This document shows, one piece after another, positions 1-10,256 of a stretch of 64,000 nucleotides of DNA. The DNA is from Vibrio coralliirubri (lineage in GTDB: Bacteria > Pseudomonadota > Gammaproteobacteria > Enterobacterales > Vibrionaceae): positions 3,410,001-3,474,000 of the forward strand of contig NZ_AP025470.1 in NCBI RefSeq assembly GCF_024347375.1, written 5' to 3'. The translations under genes and the position numbers were made by a program. Each line of letters opens with the position of its first letter. Positions within the stretch are counted from its first letter, which is position 1. Below the pieces are notes generated by a model. The model had not been told where the DNA came from and searched no databases. It was given only the letters and a program-made list of their open reading frames with translations.

Positions 1-867
1 AAAGGCGATATGGGGATTAAAGCGCTCGTATTGTGTATTCCAATTGCAGCCAACACCGGTGGTATCGCGACACCCATCGGTACACCGCCCAATGCCATCG
101 CGCTGCAATACCTAACGGGTGAAAACACCATCGACTTCCTCAGCTGGATGATGATGGGCTTACCCTTTGTGATCATCCAACTCACCATCGCTTGGTTTCT
201 TCTACAAAAACTCTTCCCTTCTAAAGAAAGAAACATGGTGCTCAAGCTCGATGGACAATTTAGAAAGAGCTGGCGAGCGATTGTGGTTTACATCACCTTC
301 GCTGCGACAATCTTATTGTGGATGACCACCAAACTGCATGGCATGAACACTTATGTCGTGTCTATTATTCCACTGACTGTGTTTACGCTGACTGGCATTA
401 TGGGCAAAGAAGAGCTCAAGCTGATCAACTGGGATGTGTTGTGGCTGGTCGCAGGTGGTATCGCGATTGGTATCGGCCTTGATAAAACAGGCTTAGCCGC
501 AGCACTCGCGCACGCGATTGACTATGAATCGCTGTCACCGGCGGCTGTAGTACTGACGTTATCTATTGTGTGTTGGTTAATGGCAAACTTCATGTCAAAC
601 ACTGCGACGGCCAACTTGCTGATGCCGATAGCCGCTGCGATCGGGGCATCCATGGAAAGCCTAGTTGCGATTGGTGGCCTGCAAGGCTTGCTGGTTGTGG
701 TCGCCTTCTCTGCGTCACTTGGTATGATTTTGCCAGTATCGACACCACCAAACTCACTGGCCTACTCGACCGGGCTTATCGAAAGCAAAGATATAGCGAA
801 GATGGGCATCATCTTAGGTATTGTCGGCCTGCTGATGGTTTACCTCGCCCTGTTTATCATCACCTAG
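1..867 (+). CDS. DASS/SLC13-family sodium:anion symporter, C-terminal part (5' end outside window)
   Basis: The reading frame is open from base 1, so the gene starts before the window; about 288 C-terminal residues are present. The segment is strongly hydrophobic, with about seven membrane spans. It carries the two signature loops of the divalent-anion:Na+ symporter family: an early ANTGGIATPIGTPPN stretch and a later SNTATANLL stretch, which bind Na+ and the carboxylate in family members. The expected role is uptake of C4-dicarboxylates, other carboxylates or sulfate across the inner membrane. The substrate cannot be read from the sequence. No strong terminator follows the stop codon. Confidence 0.85.
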   Translation, partial: KGDMGIKALVLCIPIAANTGGIATPIGTPPNAIALQYLTGENTIDFLSWMMMGLPFVIIQLTIAWFLLQKLFPSKERNMVLKLDGQFRKSWRAIVVYITFAATILLWMTTKLHGMNTYVVSIIPLTVFTLTGIMGKEELKLINWDVLWLVAGGIAIGIGLDKTGLAAALAHAIDYESLSPAAVVLTLSIVCWLMANFMSNTATANLLMPIAAAIGASMESLVAIGGLQGLLVVVAFSASLGMILPVSTPPNSLAYSTGLIESKDIAKMGIILGIVGLLMVYLALFIIT

Positions 868-949
868 TAAGCGTTAACGTTCCCCTTTAATCCTAACTAA
901 AGCGCTGAATGTAAATTTGGCGCTGTATCACGGATAATTACCAGAACAA

Positions 950-973
950 GTAATTGATTTTTAAATCAATTAC
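950..973. repeat. perfect 11-bp inverted repeat
   Basis: GTAATTGATTT and AAATCAATTAC are separated by two T residues, 83 bp after the transporter stop codon. It could be a protein-binding palindrome or a weak AT-rich hairpin; no T-tract follows. The rest of 868-1120 shows no gene or clear motif. Confidence 0.5.
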
Positions 974-1121
974 TAACTGTGATTTTACTTCACTGTTTTA
1001 CAAAAAGCAGAGTAAATATATTTAGAATTTATGATTTCAAACACATTCATTCCCCGGTAGACAGCGGCACTATACACGCATCAGAGACACATCAATTCAC
1101 CATCAAGTACGTCACTGTCAT

Positions 1122-1388
1122 TAGGGCGTATTGACCTTTCGAGCTGATTTTTGCAGCGAATTGCTGGGGATTTCTACAAGGCAGAGGTTTTGATGTGTAG
1201 CTAGCCTACATGAGAAACCGATAACGCAGTAGAAATGACCAGCAAACGCTGCCCGAAGGGTTCGGCTAAAAGCGTTTTACTCTTTGTTGAGGGGACTTGC
1301 TTAGAATGGCTAGGCTACTTCCCCCTCGCCGCGATTAAAACGCTTTTATCTCGAACAAAATTGAACCGCGAAAGGTCAACACGCCCTA
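1122..1388. mobile_element. MITE-like non-autonomous element, about 267 bp
   Basis: The two ends are terminal inverted repeats of 20 bp with one mismatch: TAGGGCGTATTGACCTTTCG at 1122-1141, and the complement of TAGGGCGTGTTGACCTTTCG at 1369-1388. The outermost TA on each side could be a TA target duplication, but no longer duplication is visible. The interior has no ORF. It holds subterminal dyads (AAAAGCGTTTTA near 1270, AAAACGCTTTTA near 1338). This is the pattern of a miniature inverted-repeat element mobilised in trans by an unknown transposase. It ends 29 bp before the chemoreceptor start codon. Confidence 0.7.
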
Positions 1389-1417
1389 GTTTTTTGTCTA
1401 ATAAAGAGGAATAGACC

Positions 1418-3298
1418 TTGAGACATACTATTAAATTTAAAATTCAGATCGCAATTGCGGTCATTATTGCCGTCGTGAGTGGCACTCAAGCCTGGATATC
1501 GGTTAATCAACTGACTCAAGAAACTGAAGTCGCGATCAACCAAGAAATGAAAAATGTCAGTGCTGGCACGACGAATTATATTGCCGATTGGCTCTCTACT
1601 CGCAGCGATATGATGCTTGCTAATGAGCCGACCATTTCGAGTAACAGTAACTCTGACCGTGAGTTACTCATCACCAAACAAGCCGGACAATTCTTGTCTG
1701 TTTATGCAGGATTCAGCGATGGCTCTATCGCTTATGGCGACAAAGGTGAAGATTGGCCAGCAGGCTACGACCCGCGCACCCGCCCTTGGTATAAAGATGC
1801 GAATTCAACGTCAGATCTCATTATTACCGAACCTTATCAAGACTTTGACGGCAGCATTGTAATCAGCTTTGCCAAAGCATTTAACGGTGAAAGACAAGGT
1901 GTCCTCGCGGCAGATTTAACTGTGACCAGCATTATCGACACCGTGCTCAACGTGAAACTGGATAACGATGGCTTTGCGTTTTTAGTCGACGGTAACAACA
2001 ACATCGTTGCCTACAGTGATGAAGAGCTAAGTCAGAAACCACTGACCAGTTTGAATCCGGAACTAACGGCCAATAAGGTGTCGCAACTGCTCCAAGGCCA
2101 AATGATCACTACGCTAACTTGGCCTGGCCAAGGGGATAAAATGGTCTACATTGCCAACGTCCCGAATACCGATTGGTCGTTAGGTATTGTTATCGATAAG
2201 GAAATGGCGTTTTCTGCAGTATCTGACGCGATTCAGTTCATCTCCCTTACTTCTTTGATTTTGTACATCTTCATTTCAATTGCGAGCACAGTGGTGATCA
2301 ACCGCCTACTTTCTCCATTACAAACCTTATCAGAAGCACTGACTCAGCTTGCTCAAGGCAGAGGTGATCTCACTCAGCGCATTGATATCACGCGTATGGA
2401 TGAGATTGGCAAACTTGCCGAGCTTGTAAACCAGTTCTTAAGCCAGATGCAAAGCATGTTGAAAGGCGTCATAGAGCACAGCCACGATTTAAACAATCAT
2501 GCAGAGAAAGCCAATCAACTGGCGACCCAATCATCCATTCGAGTTGAGAATCAGCAAAACGATATCAATCAAATTGCGACCGCGATTCATGAGATGTCAG
2601 CCACGGCAGCTGAAGTGGCTAGCCATGCCGAATTAACCGCCTCCGCCTCTCAAGCGTCAGCCTCCGCTTGTAACGAAGGCCAAGAGGTTATTCAACAAAA
2701 CCGCGATGCGATTACTGGCCTTGCAACTCAAGTTGAAGATGCAGCCAATGTTATCCGAGAATTGGAAAATAACGCGCAAAGCATCAATCAGATACTATCC
2801 ACCATTCAAGGCATTGCCGAACAAACCAACCTGTTGGCATTGAATGCCGCGATTGAAGCTGCGCGTGCGGGAGAACAAGGTCGTGGATTTGCGGTTGTTG
2901 CAGACGAGGTTCGAGTGCTCAGCCAAAGAACGCATGGCTCAACGGAAGAAATCCGCGTGATGATTGATACGCTGCAGAAGAATACCGAACATGCCGTAGA
3001 AAGCATGACCACCAGCACTCAACTGGCAGAGAACAGCGTTGGCTTCGCAGAACAAGCTCATGGCAGCCTGACTAAAATCACCCAGGCGATCACTGAAATC
3101 AACGACATGGCGCTGCAAATAGCGAGTGCTGCAGAAGAGCAACGCGCGGTAAGCGAAGACATCAGTCGCAATACGCAAGGGATCAAAGATGCCTCCGACG
3201 ATCTTGCACAACAAGCTGAAAGCAGCCGCAATAGCTCAAATGAAATGAGTAGCGCTGCTGAGTCGATGCGCCGAGATGTGGAGCGCTTTAAGGTTTAA
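1418..3298 (+). CDS. Methyl-accepting chemotaxis protein with periplasmic Cache domain
   Basis: This is a 626-residue chemoreceptor. A membrane anchor lies near residues 9-28. A periplasmic double-Cache ligand domain (about 33-270) contains the family motif [11 protein letters not shown] near residue 120. A second span (about 273-297) is followed by a HAMP domain (about 298-350) and a long cytoplasmic coiled coil. The kinase-control hairpin tip ([20 protein letters not shown] and the following [11 protein letters not shown]) lies near 470-500. The Cache subtype often senses amino acids or amines, but the ligand is not readable here. There is no C-terminal CheR/CheB pentapeptide. The start is TTG at 1418 behind the ribosome site AAGAGGAA. 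The MITE ending at 1388 leaves almost no native upstream sequence. Confidence 0.93.
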   Translation: MRHTIKFKIQIAIAVIIAVVSGTQAWISVNQLTQETEVAINQEMKNVSAGTTNYIADWLSTRSDMMLANEPTISSNSNSDRELLITKQAGQFLSVYAGFSDGSIAYGDKGEDWPAGYDPRTRPWYKDANSTSDLIITEPYQDFDGSIVISFAKAFNGERQGVLAADLTVTSIIDTVLNVKLDNDGFAFLVDGNNNIVAYSDEELSQKPLTSLNPELTANKVSQLLQGQMITTLTWPGQGDKMVYIANVPNTDWSLGIVIDKEMAFSAVSDAIQFISLTSLILYIFISIASTVVINRLLSPLQTLSEALTQLAQGRGDLTQRIDITRMDEIGKLAELVNQFLSQMQSMLKGVIEHSHDLNNHAEKANQLATQSSIRVENQQNDINQIATAIHEMSATAAEVASHAELTASASQASASACNEGQEVIQQNRDAITGLATQVEDAANVIRELENNAQSINQILSTIQGIAEQTNLLALNAAIEAARAGEQGRGFAVVADEVRVLSQRTHGSTEEIRVMIDTLQKNTEHAVESMTTSTQLAENSVGFAEQAHGSLTKITQAITEINDMALQIASAAEEQRAVSEDISRNTQGIKDASDDLAQQAESSRNSSNEMSSAAESMRRDVERFKV

Positions 3299-3364
3299 CT
3301 CATCTCAAGCAACATAAGTTAAACCTCACCACCGAGCGGCAGGTGACGTAAACCGATAACTGAA

Positions 3365-3398
3365 ACAAAGTGACTCTTTTCATAAGAATCACTTTGTT
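3365..3398 (+). terminator. Hairpin after chemoreceptor gene
   Basis: ACAAAGTGACTCTT and AAGAATCACTTTGT form a 14-bp stem with one mismatch and a 6-nt loop, 66 bp after the stop codon. The T-tract is weak, so it is a plausible but imperfect intrinsic terminator. Confidence 0.5.
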
Positions 3399-3460
3399 CT
3401 CAGTCCGGTTTAATGCATATTGATGAGCTAATTTATCCCAGACACAAGGATGTTATTCAG

Positions 3461-4348
3461 ATGGGATTCGAATGGTTGGCTCTTGCTGCCGCTTTTCTTT
3501 GGGCCATCGCGAGCCTGATGTCAGTAAAGCCTGCTCAACACTTAGGTTCTTTCGCCTATAGCCGTTGGCGCATGGGTTGTACCGCTATCATCTTATCGAG
3601 CATGGCTTGGTTTACCGGTGGTTGGTCAACGGTCGAAGCTGACCTCGTCACGCCTATGATGCTGTCTGGGCTAATTGGCATCTTCATTGGTGATACCGCC
3701 CTATTTGCTTGTTTGAACCGAATGGGACCGCGCCAAGCAGGTTTGCTGTTCTCTTGTCACGCCGTGTTCTCGGCGATTCTCGGTTACTTCCTGTTTAGCG
3801 AAAGTATGACTTCTGTTGAGCTGATTGGCTCAGCTTTGGTGTTCAGTGGTGTATTAACCGCGATATTCTTTGGTCGTCGAGGACAAGCCAACAACCAACT
3901 TGAAACCATCAAGGGCACTGTTTGGATTGGTGTAGCTCTCGGAATCACCGCAGCTATCTGCCAAGCATTAGGCGGTATTATTGCCAAACCCGTGATGCAA
4001 ACCAGCATAGACCCAATAGCAGCCTCTGCCATTCGAATGATCACCGCTTTTGTTGCTCACTCCGCATTTCGCTTAACGGGCGCCAAGCTCTCACGTGCAA
4101 TCAACCCGATGAATGGTCAGATATTTGCGATTACCGCAGTTAACGGCTTTTTAGCGATGGCGGTGGGTATGACGTTGATCTTGTATGCGTTGCAGGAAGG
4201 CAATGTCGGCATGGTTGCTCTGTTATCTTCAACCACACCAATCATGTTGTTACCAATACTTTGGCTGTACACCAAACAGAGACCAAATGCCTACGCTTGG
4301 ATCGGTGCCATTGTTGCCGTCATTGGTACCGGTATCCTAGTAAGATAG
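3461..4348 (+). CDS. DMT-superfamily (EamA) inner-membrane transporter
   Basis: About ten hydrophobic segments are arranged as two EamA repeats (about residues 1-140 and 155-295), the fold of drug/metabolite exporters. The substrate is unknown. The frame could start at 3413, but the ATG at 3461 has an AAGGA ribosome site about 10 bp upstream and gives the usual family N-terminus (MGFEWLALAAAFLWAIASL); the extra 16 polar residues of the longer form are atypical. It converges on epmA. A weak hairpin near 4367-4398 without a T-tract lies between the two genes. Confidence 0.85.
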   Translation: MGFEWLALAAAFLWAIASLMSVKPAQHLGSFAYSRWRMGCTAIILSSMAWFTGGWSTVEADLVTPMMLSGLIGIFIGDTALFACLNRMGPRQAGLLFSCHAVFSAILGYFLFSESMTSVELIGSALVFSGVLTAIFFGRRGQANNQLETIKGTVWIGVALGITAAICQALGGIIAKPVMQTSIDPIAASAIRMITAFVAHSAFRLTGAKLSRAINPMNGQIFAITAVNGFLAMAVGMTLILYALQEGNVGMVALLSSTTPIMLLPILWLYTKQRPNAYAWIGAIVAVIGTGILVR

Positions 4349-4406
4349 TGGTACAGGTATTCTGGTCAGTTAACCAAACAGTAAGTTGGACTAACTGAAT
4401 AGAGAG

Positions 4407-5378
4407 CTAAGAGCGCGGGAACGGGAAAGCCGTCACGTCATCGATGTGGTCATAACCTAACGCCAGCATGATCAGACGATCAATACCTAACGCAACACCC
4501 GCACAGTCTGGTAAGCCCGCTTTTAATGCCTCAATCAAGTGATGGTCAATCGGTTGAGGTGATAAGCCCATCTCAATGCGTTTGGTATTATCATCTTCAA
4601 AGCGCTTGAGCTGCTCTTGTGGCTTATCTAATTCATGGAAGCCGTTTGCTAACTCGATGCCTTTGAAGTACACCTCAAAGCGATCCGCTACTCGCGAATC
4701 TTTCGGGTTAATCTTGGCTAGTGCGGCTTGTGAAGCCGGAAAGTCATAAACAAACGCAGGCACTTGTTGCCCTATCTTTGCTTCAACCCCAATACTAAAC
4801 AGCAACTGCAGCAAGGTGTCACGGTCTTGTTCTGGATCTGCAATGTCGCTGAGCCCAAGTTTTGCTGCGGCTTGCTTTAGTGTATCCATCGAATCTTCCA
4901 GTGGACACACACCTAACACATCAATAAAGGCTTGTTGGTAAGTCATTCGCTCTGCTGAGCCCGATTTAAGTACCTGCTGTAACAGCAAATCCATTTCATC
5001 CATCAGGTCATGATGATCAAAGCCAACTCGATACCACTCCAACATGGTGAACTCAGGGTTGTGATAACGGCCATTCTCTTCGTTGCGGAAAGATTTACAA
5101 ATTTGATAAATACAGCCACTGCCCGCCGCTAATAGACGTTTCATATGAAACTCAGGGCTAGTCATAAAGAACAGTGGCTGACCATGCGCATAACCCGGCC
5201 CTACGAATTCAGTTTTGAAAGTATGTAAATGCACGTCCGTCACCGTGGCGTGGCTCATCGCAGGCGTATCCACTTCCATCACGTTGCGCTCGGCAAAGAA
5301 CTGACGAATTTGATTAAGGATATCAGCACGTTGCTTTAACTGTTTAATGGTTGCGGCCGGTTGCCATGTAGAGTGCAT
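4407..5378 (-). CDS. epmA: EF-P--(R)-beta-lysine ligase EpmA (PoxA/GenX/YjeA)
   Basis: The 323-residue protein is the length of EpmA, a truncated class II lysyl-tRNA synthetase paralogue without the tRNA anticodon-binding domain. It shows class II motif 2 ([20 protein letters not shown] region, about residues 96-118) and motif 3 ([15 protein letters not shown], near 297-311). EpmA activates (R)-beta-lysine and joins it to Lys34 of elongation factor P. Its partners efp and epmB lie about 5 kb away in this window. It is divergent from frdA, the same arrangement as in E. coli. Confidence 0.96.
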   Translation of the reverse strand: MHSTWQPAATIKQLKQRADILNQIRQFFAERNVMEVDTPAMSHATVTDVHLHTFKTEFVGPGYAHGQPLFFMTSPEFHMKRLLAAGSGCIYQICKSFRNEENGRYHNPEFTMLEWYRVGFDHHDLMDEMDLLLQQVLKSGSAERMTYQQAFIDVLGVCPLEDSMDTLKQAAAKLGLSDIADPEQDRDTLLQLLFSIGVEAKIGQQVPAFVYDFPASQAALAKINPKDSRVADRFEVYFKGIELANGFHELDKPQEQLKRFEDDNTKRIEMGLSPQPIDHHLIEALKAGLPDCAGVALGIDRLIMLALGYDHIDDVTAFPFPRS

Positions 5379-5829
5379 TATTGAGTTCCATATTACTGAA
5401 TTCTAGGCGACGAAAATTACCACCTTTCATCGCTTTTGTAAGCTTCTATCTTTCTCTTCGTGAAAGCAAAATGTTGTTTTAATGAAGCCAGAAAATTACG
5501 TTCTACAATACAATTATCAATACAGCTTTCACATCAACATTGATAACAAAAATCATACTCAACAAGCCGTTAACACCCGCCCTGTGGGTTAATCGTTATC
5601 AACAATTCATTGCCGTGATTGCAGTCACATAACCTATAATTTCTATGCCTCCATATGCATTACCGACCTAAAAACCCAAATGCATCAACTTTTCGAATAC
5701 CTTCCTCTCTTACACTGAACCTACCACTTAAGGCTTAGGGGCGCTAAATGGTTCCTACGATTTAGAACCTCCTAAATAGGCTTTTTATAATAACAAGCGG
5801 AATACTCCGCATCACACTGGAGAATAACT
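5379..5829. promoter_or_regulatory. Divergent epmA/frdA intergenic region
   Basis: This 451-bp AT-rich region must hold promoters for both genes. It contains the dyad ATCAACATTGAT at 5533-5544. A possible leader hairpin (GGTTC/GAACC arms near 5754-5777, then CTTTTTATA) lies just before frdA. I found no convincing FNR site (TTGATnnnnATCAA). No small gene is visible. Confidence 0.4.
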
Positions 5830-7653
5830 GTGAAGACAATTACCACAGATATCGCAGTCATCGGCGCAGGCGGCGCTGGTCTTCGTACAGCAATTGCAGC
5901 AGCTGAAGCTAATCCTGAATTGGAAGTTGCACTGATTTCTAAAGTTTACCCAATGCGTTCGCACACGGTAGCGGCAGAAGGCGGTTCAGCAGCGGTAATT
6001 AAAGACGAAGATAGCCTAGATAACCACTTCAACGATACTGTTGGCGGTGGCGACTGGCTATGTGAACAGGATGTTGTTGAATACTTTGTTGAAAACTCGA
6101 CTCGCGAAATGATCCAAATGGAACAATGGGGCTGCCCATGGAGTCGTAAAGAAAACGGTGAAGTAAACGTACGCCGATTCGGCGGTATGAAGGTAGAGAG
6201 AACGTGGTTCGCAGCGGATAAAACCGGCTTCCACATGCTTCATACTCTGTTCCAGACTTCGATGAAGTACGACACAATCAAACGATTTGATGAGTACTTT
6301 GTGGTGGATTTGCTCGTTGAAGATGGCGAAGTACAAGGCCTAATCGCGATTCACATGTCTGAAGGTGAGCTTGTTACCATCAAAGCAAAATCTGTTGTTC
6401 TAGCAACCGGTGGCGCAGGTCGTGTTTACCACTGTAATACCAACGGCGGCATCGTAACTGGCGACGGTATGGCAATGGCTTATCGCCACGGTGTACCACT
6501 GCGTGATATGGAGTTCGTTCAATACCACCCAACAGGCCTACCGGGCACTGGCATCTTGATGACCGAAGGTTGTCGTGGTGAAGGCGGTATTATCGTTAAC
6601 AAGAACGGCTACCGTTACCTACAAGATTACGGCATGGGCCCTGAAACTCCAGTGGGCGAGCCGAAAAACAAATACATGGAACTGGGTCCTCGTGACAAAG
6701 TTTCTCAAGCATTCTGGCACGAGCAGCAGAAAGGCAACACCATCAAGCACCCACTTGGTGATGTAGTACACCTTGACCTTCGCCACCTTGGTGAAGAGTA
6801 CCTGCAAGAGCGCCTACCGTTCATCTGTGAGCTTGCAAAAGCGTACGTAAACGTAGACCCAGCAAAAGAGCCAATTCCAATTCGCCCGACCGTTCACTAC
6901 ACCATGGGTGGTATTGAAACTAACGGTACGTGTGAAACTCGCATTAAAGGCCTATTCGCCGTTGGTGAATGTGCTTCAGTTGGCCTACACGGTGCAAACC
7001 GCCTAGGTTCTAACTCACTGGCTGAGTTCGTAGTATTTGGCCGCGTTGCTGGTGAAGAAGCGGTGAAACGCGCTGCTGAATTCAAAGGCTGGAACGAAGA
7101 GTCTATCGCTAAGCAAGTGAAAGCGGTTGAAGATCGCATCGCAGGCATCTTGGCTCAAGAAGGCGATGAGAACTGGGCTGACATCCGTACTGAAATGGGT
7201 CACACCATGGAAGCCGGTTGTGGTATCTACCGTCAAGAAGACTTGATGCAAAAGACCATCGACAAAATCACTGAACTGAAAGCTCGCTACAAGAAGATCA
7301 GCATTAAAGACAAAGGCAAAGTGTTCAACACTGACCTACTTTACGCTATCGAAGTGGGTTACGGTCTTGAAGTTGCAGAAGCGATGGTTCACTCAGCGAT
7401 CCTTCGTAAAGAGTCTCGCGGTGCGCACCAACGTCTAGACGACAACTGCACAGAACGTGATGACGTGAACTTCCTGAAACACTCTCTATCTTTCTACAAC
7501 GAAGATGCAGCACCAACCATCGACTACAGCGGCGTTAAGATTACTAAATCTCAACCTAAAGCTCGTCTATACGGTGAAGCTGCAGAGAAAGCCGCTGCCG
7601 CTGAAAAAGCAGCAGAAGAGAATGCGAAGAAGAGCGAAGAGGAGCAAGCATAA
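5830..7653 (+). CDS. frdA: Fumarate reductase flavoprotein subunit FrdA
   Basis: This is the catalytic subunit of membrane-bound quinol:fumarate reductase, which reduces fumarate to succinate in anaerobic respiration. It is 607 residues. An N-terminal FAD-binding Rossmann motif (GAGGAGLR, near residue 12) is followed by the SHTVAAEGG segment that carries the flavin-linking histidine in the family (near 44-52). Substrate and capping-domain motifs follow: QYHPTGL near 235, [10 protein letters not shown] near 357 and [13 protein letters not shown] near 390. The tail (last 25 residues) is rich in Ala, Lys and Glu. The start is GTG at 5830 behind CTGGAG. The stop codon overlaps the frdB start by one base, consistent with coupled translation. 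Confidence 0.97.
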   Translation: MKTITTDIAVIGAGGAGLRTAIAAAEANPELEVALISKVYPMRSHTVAAEGGSAAVIKDEDSLDNHFNDTVGGGDWLCEQDVVEYFVENSTREMIQMEQWGCPWSRKENGEVNVRRFGGMKVERTWFAADKTGFHMLHTLFQTSMKYDTIKRFDEYFVVDLLVEDGEVQGLIAIHMSEGELVTIKAKSVVLATGGAGRVYHCNTNGGIVTGDGMAMAYRHGVPLRDMEFVQYHPTGLPGTGILMTEGCRGEGGIIVNKNGYRYLQDYGMGPETPVGEPKNKYMELGPRDKVSQAFWHEQQKGNTIKHPLGDVVHLDLRHLGEEYLQERLPFICELAKAYVNVDPAKEPIPIRPTVHYTMGGIETNGTCETRIKGLFAVGECASVGLHGANRLGSNSLAEFVVFGRVAGEEAVKRAAEFKGWNEESIAKQVKAVEDRIAGILAQEGDENWADIRTEMGHTMEAGCGIYRQEDLMQKTIDKITELKARYKKISIKDKGKVFNTDLLYAIEVGYGLEVAEAMVHSAILRKESRGAHQRLDDNCTERDDVNFLKHSLSFYNEDAAPTIDYSGVKITKSQPKARLYGEAAEKAAAAEKAAEENAKKSEEEQA

Positions 7654-8417
7654 TGTCAGCGAATCGAATCCAAAAAATTGAAATCCTGCGTTATGATCCT
7701 GAGCACGATGCAGAACCTCACTTTCAAACCTTTGAAGTTCCGTTTGATGAAACCATGTCAGTACTTGATGCGATCGGTTACATCAAAGACAACCTAGATA
7801 AAGACCTGTCTTACCGTTGGTCTTGTCGTATGGCGATTTGTGGTTCTTGCGGCATCATGGTTGATGGCGTGCCAAAACTGGCATGTAAAAGCTTCTTACG
7901 TGACTACCCGAATGGCTTCAAAATTGAACCTTTGGCTAACTTCCCAATCGAGAAAGATTTGATTGTCGACATGACACCGTTCATCGAACGCCTTGAAGCA
8001 ATCAAGCCTTACATCATTGGTAACGACCGTAAGCCAGAAGACGGCACTAACATCCAAACTCCAGAGCAAATGGCGAAGTACAAACAGTTCGCTGGCTGCA
8101 TCAACTGTGGTTTGTGTTACGCAGCATGTCCTCAGTTTGGTCTAAACCCTGAGTTCATCGGCCCTGCGGCACTTGCTCTTGCTCACCGCTACAACCTAGA
8201 TAGCCGTGACAATGGTAAAGCTGAACGTATGAAGCTTATCAATGGCGACAATGGCGCTTGGGGCTGTACGTTTGTAGGTTACTGTTCTGACGTATGTCCG
8301 AAGAAAGTAGACCCAGCGGCTGCAGTAAACCAAGGTAAAGTTGAGTCTTCAATGGACTTCGTTATCTCGATGTTCAAGCCAGACGGATCGCAAGTAAAAA
8401 CAGCAGAGGAGGCATAA
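7653..8417 (+). CDS. frdB: Fumarate reductase iron-sulfur subunit FrdB
   Basis: This 254-residue electron-transfer subunit links the quinol site to FrdA. An N-terminal plant-type 2Fe-2S ferredoxin domain carries [10 protein letters not shown] (near residues 58-67) and a later Cys in LACKSF. The C-terminal domain has two cysteine clusters, [12 protein letters not shown] (near 149-160) and [17 protein letters not shown] (near 206-222), for the 4Fe-4S and 3Fe-4S centres. It is the second gene of frdABCD and overlaps frdA by one base. Confidence 0.97.
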   Translation: MSANRIQKIEILRYDPEHDAEPHFQTFEVPFDETMSVLDAIGYIKDNLDKDLSYRWSCRMAICGSCGIMVDGVPKLACKSFLRDYPNGFKIEPLANFPIEKDLIVDMTPFIERLEAIKPYIIGNDRKPEDGTNIQTPEQMAKYKQFAGCINCGLCYAACPQFGLNPEFIGPAALALAHRYNLDSRDNGKAERMKLINGDNGAWGCTFVGYCSDVCPKKVDPAAAVNQGKVESSMDFVISMFKPDGSQVKTAEEA

Positions 8418-8418
8418 T

Positions 8419-8802
8419 ATGAGCAATCGTAAGCCTTATGTTCGTGAGATGAAGAGAACATGGTGGAGCAACCATCCGTTCTACCGCTTCTACATGCTAC
8501 GTGAAGCGACTGTACTGCCTTTGATTCTATTCACTCTGTTCCTAACCTTCGGTTTGGGTGCACTAGTGAAAGGCCCTGAAGCTTGGGCTGGTTGGTTGAG
8601 CTTTATGGCTAACCCTATCGTTGTCGGTATTAATATCGTGGCACTGCTAGGTAGCTTGATGCACGCTCAAACCTTCTTCAGCATGATGCCTCAAGTAATG
8701 CCAATCCGTCTTAAAGGCAAATTGGTTGATAAAAGAATCATCGTACTGACCCAGTGGGCAGCGGTGGCTTTTATTTCTTTAATCGTTCTTGTTGTGGTGT
8801 AA
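8419..8802 (+). CDS. frdC: Fumarate reductase membrane anchor FrdC
   Basis: This 127-residue protein has three predicted membrane helices (about 28-50, 65-87 and 105-126). It begins with the family's basic amphipathic N-terminus (KPYVREMKRTWWSNHPFYRF). With FrdD it anchors FrdAB in the inner membrane and forms the menaquinol site. It starts two bases after the frdB stop, with the ribosome site AGAGGAGG in the end of frdB. Confidence 0.95.
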   Translation: MSNRKPYVREMKRTWWSNHPFYRFYMLREATVLPLILFTLFLTFGLGALVKGPEAWAGWLSFMANPIVVGINIVALLGSLMHAQTFFSMMPQVMPIRLKGKLVDKRIIVLTQWAAVAFISLIVLVVV

Positions 8803-8814
8803 GGAGCTTTCGTT

Positions 8815-9201
8815 ATGAACACAAATTACAAAGTAAAACCTGTTAACCACAACCCACAACGCTCTGATGAGCCAATCTGGTGGGGCCTATTTGGTGCTGG
8901 CGGTACTTGGTTCGCGATGATCACACCAATCACGATTCTAGTGTTAGGTATCTTAGTGCCAATGGGCATCATCGATGCTGACGCAATGAGCTACGAGCGT
9001 GTGTCTGAATTTGCCACCAGCATTATCGGTGCACTATTCATCATCGGTACGCTAGCACTGCCAATGTGGCACGCAATGCACCGTCTTCACCACGGCATGC
9101 ACGACCTTAAGTTCCACGTCGGCGTTGCAGGTAAAGTGGGCTGCTACTTCGTTGCAGGTCTAATTAGCGCATTGTCTGTTATTTTCATCTTTATGATTTA
9201 A
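8815..9201 (+). CDS. frdD: Fumarate reductase membrane anchor FrdD
   Basis: This 128-residue protein has three membrane helices and the conserved FrdD stretch [15 protein letters not shown] near its N-terminus; the second helix ends in a histidine-rich loop ([12 protein letters not shown]). It is the last gene of frdABCD, 12 bp after frdC with ribosome site AAGGAG. Its stop codon (TAA, 9199-9201) is the first part of a dispersed-repeat unit that reads TTAAGAGCAGA. Confidence 0.95.
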   Translation: MNTNYKVKPVNHNPQRSDEPIWWGLFGAGGTWFAMITPITILVLGILVPMGIIDADAMSYERVSEFATSIIGALFIIGTLALPMWHAMHRLHHGMHDLKFHVGVAGKVGCYFVAGLISALSVIFIFMI

Positions 9202-9336
9202 GAGCAGATTCGAGATTCGGGTAAACGAGTATCGAAGAGCTAAAAGCAGATGCGGGATTCGAGTAATCGAGTGTCGAAGAGCTTAAGAGCAGATGCGGGA
9301 TTCGAGTAATCGAGATGCGAAAAGCTTAAGAGCAGA
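9199..9336 (+). repeat. Dispersed tandem repeat array A1 (3 units)
   Basis: There are three imperfect copies of a unit of about 45 bp: GCAGATGCGGGATTCGAG, then TAATCGAG, then TGTCGAAGAGCTTAA. The array begins exactly at the frdD stop codon and runs to the terminator at 9343. The sense orientation matches frdD. Confidence 0.85.
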
Positions 9337-9342
9337 AAAACG

Positions 9343-9376
9343 AAAGCAGAGCTAGGTTATCCAGCTCTGCTTTTTT
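9343..9376 (+). terminator. frd operon intrinsic terminator
   Basis: AAAGCAGAGCT and AGCTCTGCTTT form an 11-bp stem with a 9-nt loop, followed by a run of T. It lies beyond repeat array A1, so the repeat is inside the frd transcript. Confidence 0.85.
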
Positions 9377-9382
9377 ATTGCT

Positions 9383-9605
9383 TGTCGAATCTCTTATCCT
9401 CTAACTCGCTCTTGCTCTTCCTGCTCTTCGTATCTCGCATCCCGCTGACTCTAATCTGCTCTTCCCGCTCTTCGTATCCCGCATCTTGTTCACGCATACC
9501 TGCTCTTCAGGCTCTTCGAATCCCGCATCTTGTTCACGCATACCTGCTCTTCAGGCTCTTCGAATCCCGCATCTCGATTACTCTCATCTGCTCTTTCCCG
9601 ATCTC
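9383..9605 (-). repeat. Dispersed tandem repeat array A2 (about 5 units)
   Basis: The same repeat family is here in reverse orientation, so it reads in the sense of efp, which lies on its other side. It contains a perfect 44-bp tandem duplication (9478-9521 and 9522-9565), a sign of recent expansion. A 199-codon open frame crosses this array, but it is not a gene. Confidence 0.85.
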
Positions 9606-9612
9606 CAGATAC

Positions 9613-9639
9613 AAAAAAGGCCGCCTAAGCGACCTTTTT
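9613..9639 (-). terminator. efp terminator
   Basis: An AAAAAGG-CGC / GCG-CCTTTTT hairpin with one internal mismatch is followed on the minus strand by a T-tract. It lies 18 bp beyond the efp stop codon. Confidence 0.75.
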
Positions 9640-9656
9640 CAGATACTTGAAGTAAA

Positions 9657-10223
9657 TTACTTCACACGACCAACGTATTCGCCAGTACGAGTATCAACTT
9701 TAACAACTTCACCGATTGCAATGAATAGAGGTACGCGAACTACCGCGCCTGTTGCTAGAGTTGCAGGCTTACCGCCAGTACCTTGTGTGTCGCCTTTAAG
9801 GCCAGGATCGGTTTCAGTTACTTCGATCTCAACAAAGTTTGGTGGAGTTACTGTGATAGGGTTATCATTCCACAACGTTAGAGTACAAACGTCATTTTCA
9901 ACTAACCATTTTGCAGAGTCAGCAACTGCTTTTACGTCTGCTGCGATTTGCTCAAATGTTTCGTTGTTCATGAAGTGGTAGAATTCGCCATCGTTGTATA
10001 GGTAGCCTAGTTCAACGTCAACAACATCTGCAAGCTCAAAGCTTTCGCCTGATTTGAATGTTTTCTCTAACACTTTGCCTGACAGCAGTTTACGAAGTTT
10101 TACACGGTTAAACGCTTGGCCTTTACCTGGCTTAACGTATTCATTATCGATAATTGAGCAAGGCTCGTTATCTAACATGAATTTTAAACCGCCTTTGAAT
10201 TCATTGGTGCTTACTGACGCCAT
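9657..10223 (-). CDS. efp: Elongation factor P
   Basis: EF-P binds the ribosome between the P and E sites and rescues stalling at consecutive prolines. The 188-residue product has the family's three beta-barrel domains. The modification loop VKPGKGQAF places Lys34 at the tip, the residue beta-lysylated by EpmA. An upstream GTG at 10238 would add five residues, but the ATG at 10223 gives the normal N-terminus ([17 protein letters not shown]) and has GGAAGAGAA just before it. It is divergent from epmB with a 33-bp gap. Confidence 0.97.
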   Translation of the reverse strand: MASVSTNEFKGGLKFMLDNEPCSIIDNEYVKPGKGQAFNRVKLRKLLSGKVLEKTFKSGESFELADVVDVELGYLYNDGEFYHFMNNETFEQIAADVKAVADSAKWLVENDVCTLTLWNDNPITVTPPNFVEIEVTETDPGLKGDTQGTGGKPATLATGAVVRVPLFIAIGEVVKVDTRTGEYVGRVK

Positions 10224-10256
10224 GATTTTCTCTTCCACATCTTTGAGTTAATTTCA

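Noticed and set aside
5533..5544. ATCAACATTGAT as an FNR site for frd
   Set aside because: It is a dyad with inverted half-sites and a 2-bp centre, not the TTGAT-N4-ATCAA pattern.
9199..9336. TTCGAATC/TTCGAGTAA motifs as tRNA T-loops
   Set aside because: No cloverleaf, acceptor stem or anticodon arm can be built around them; they are part of the repeat unit.
9382..9981. 199-codon plus-strand open frame
   Set aside because: It crosses repeat array A2, the efp terminator and the reverse of efp; the sequence is a low-complexity product of the repeat and not a gene.
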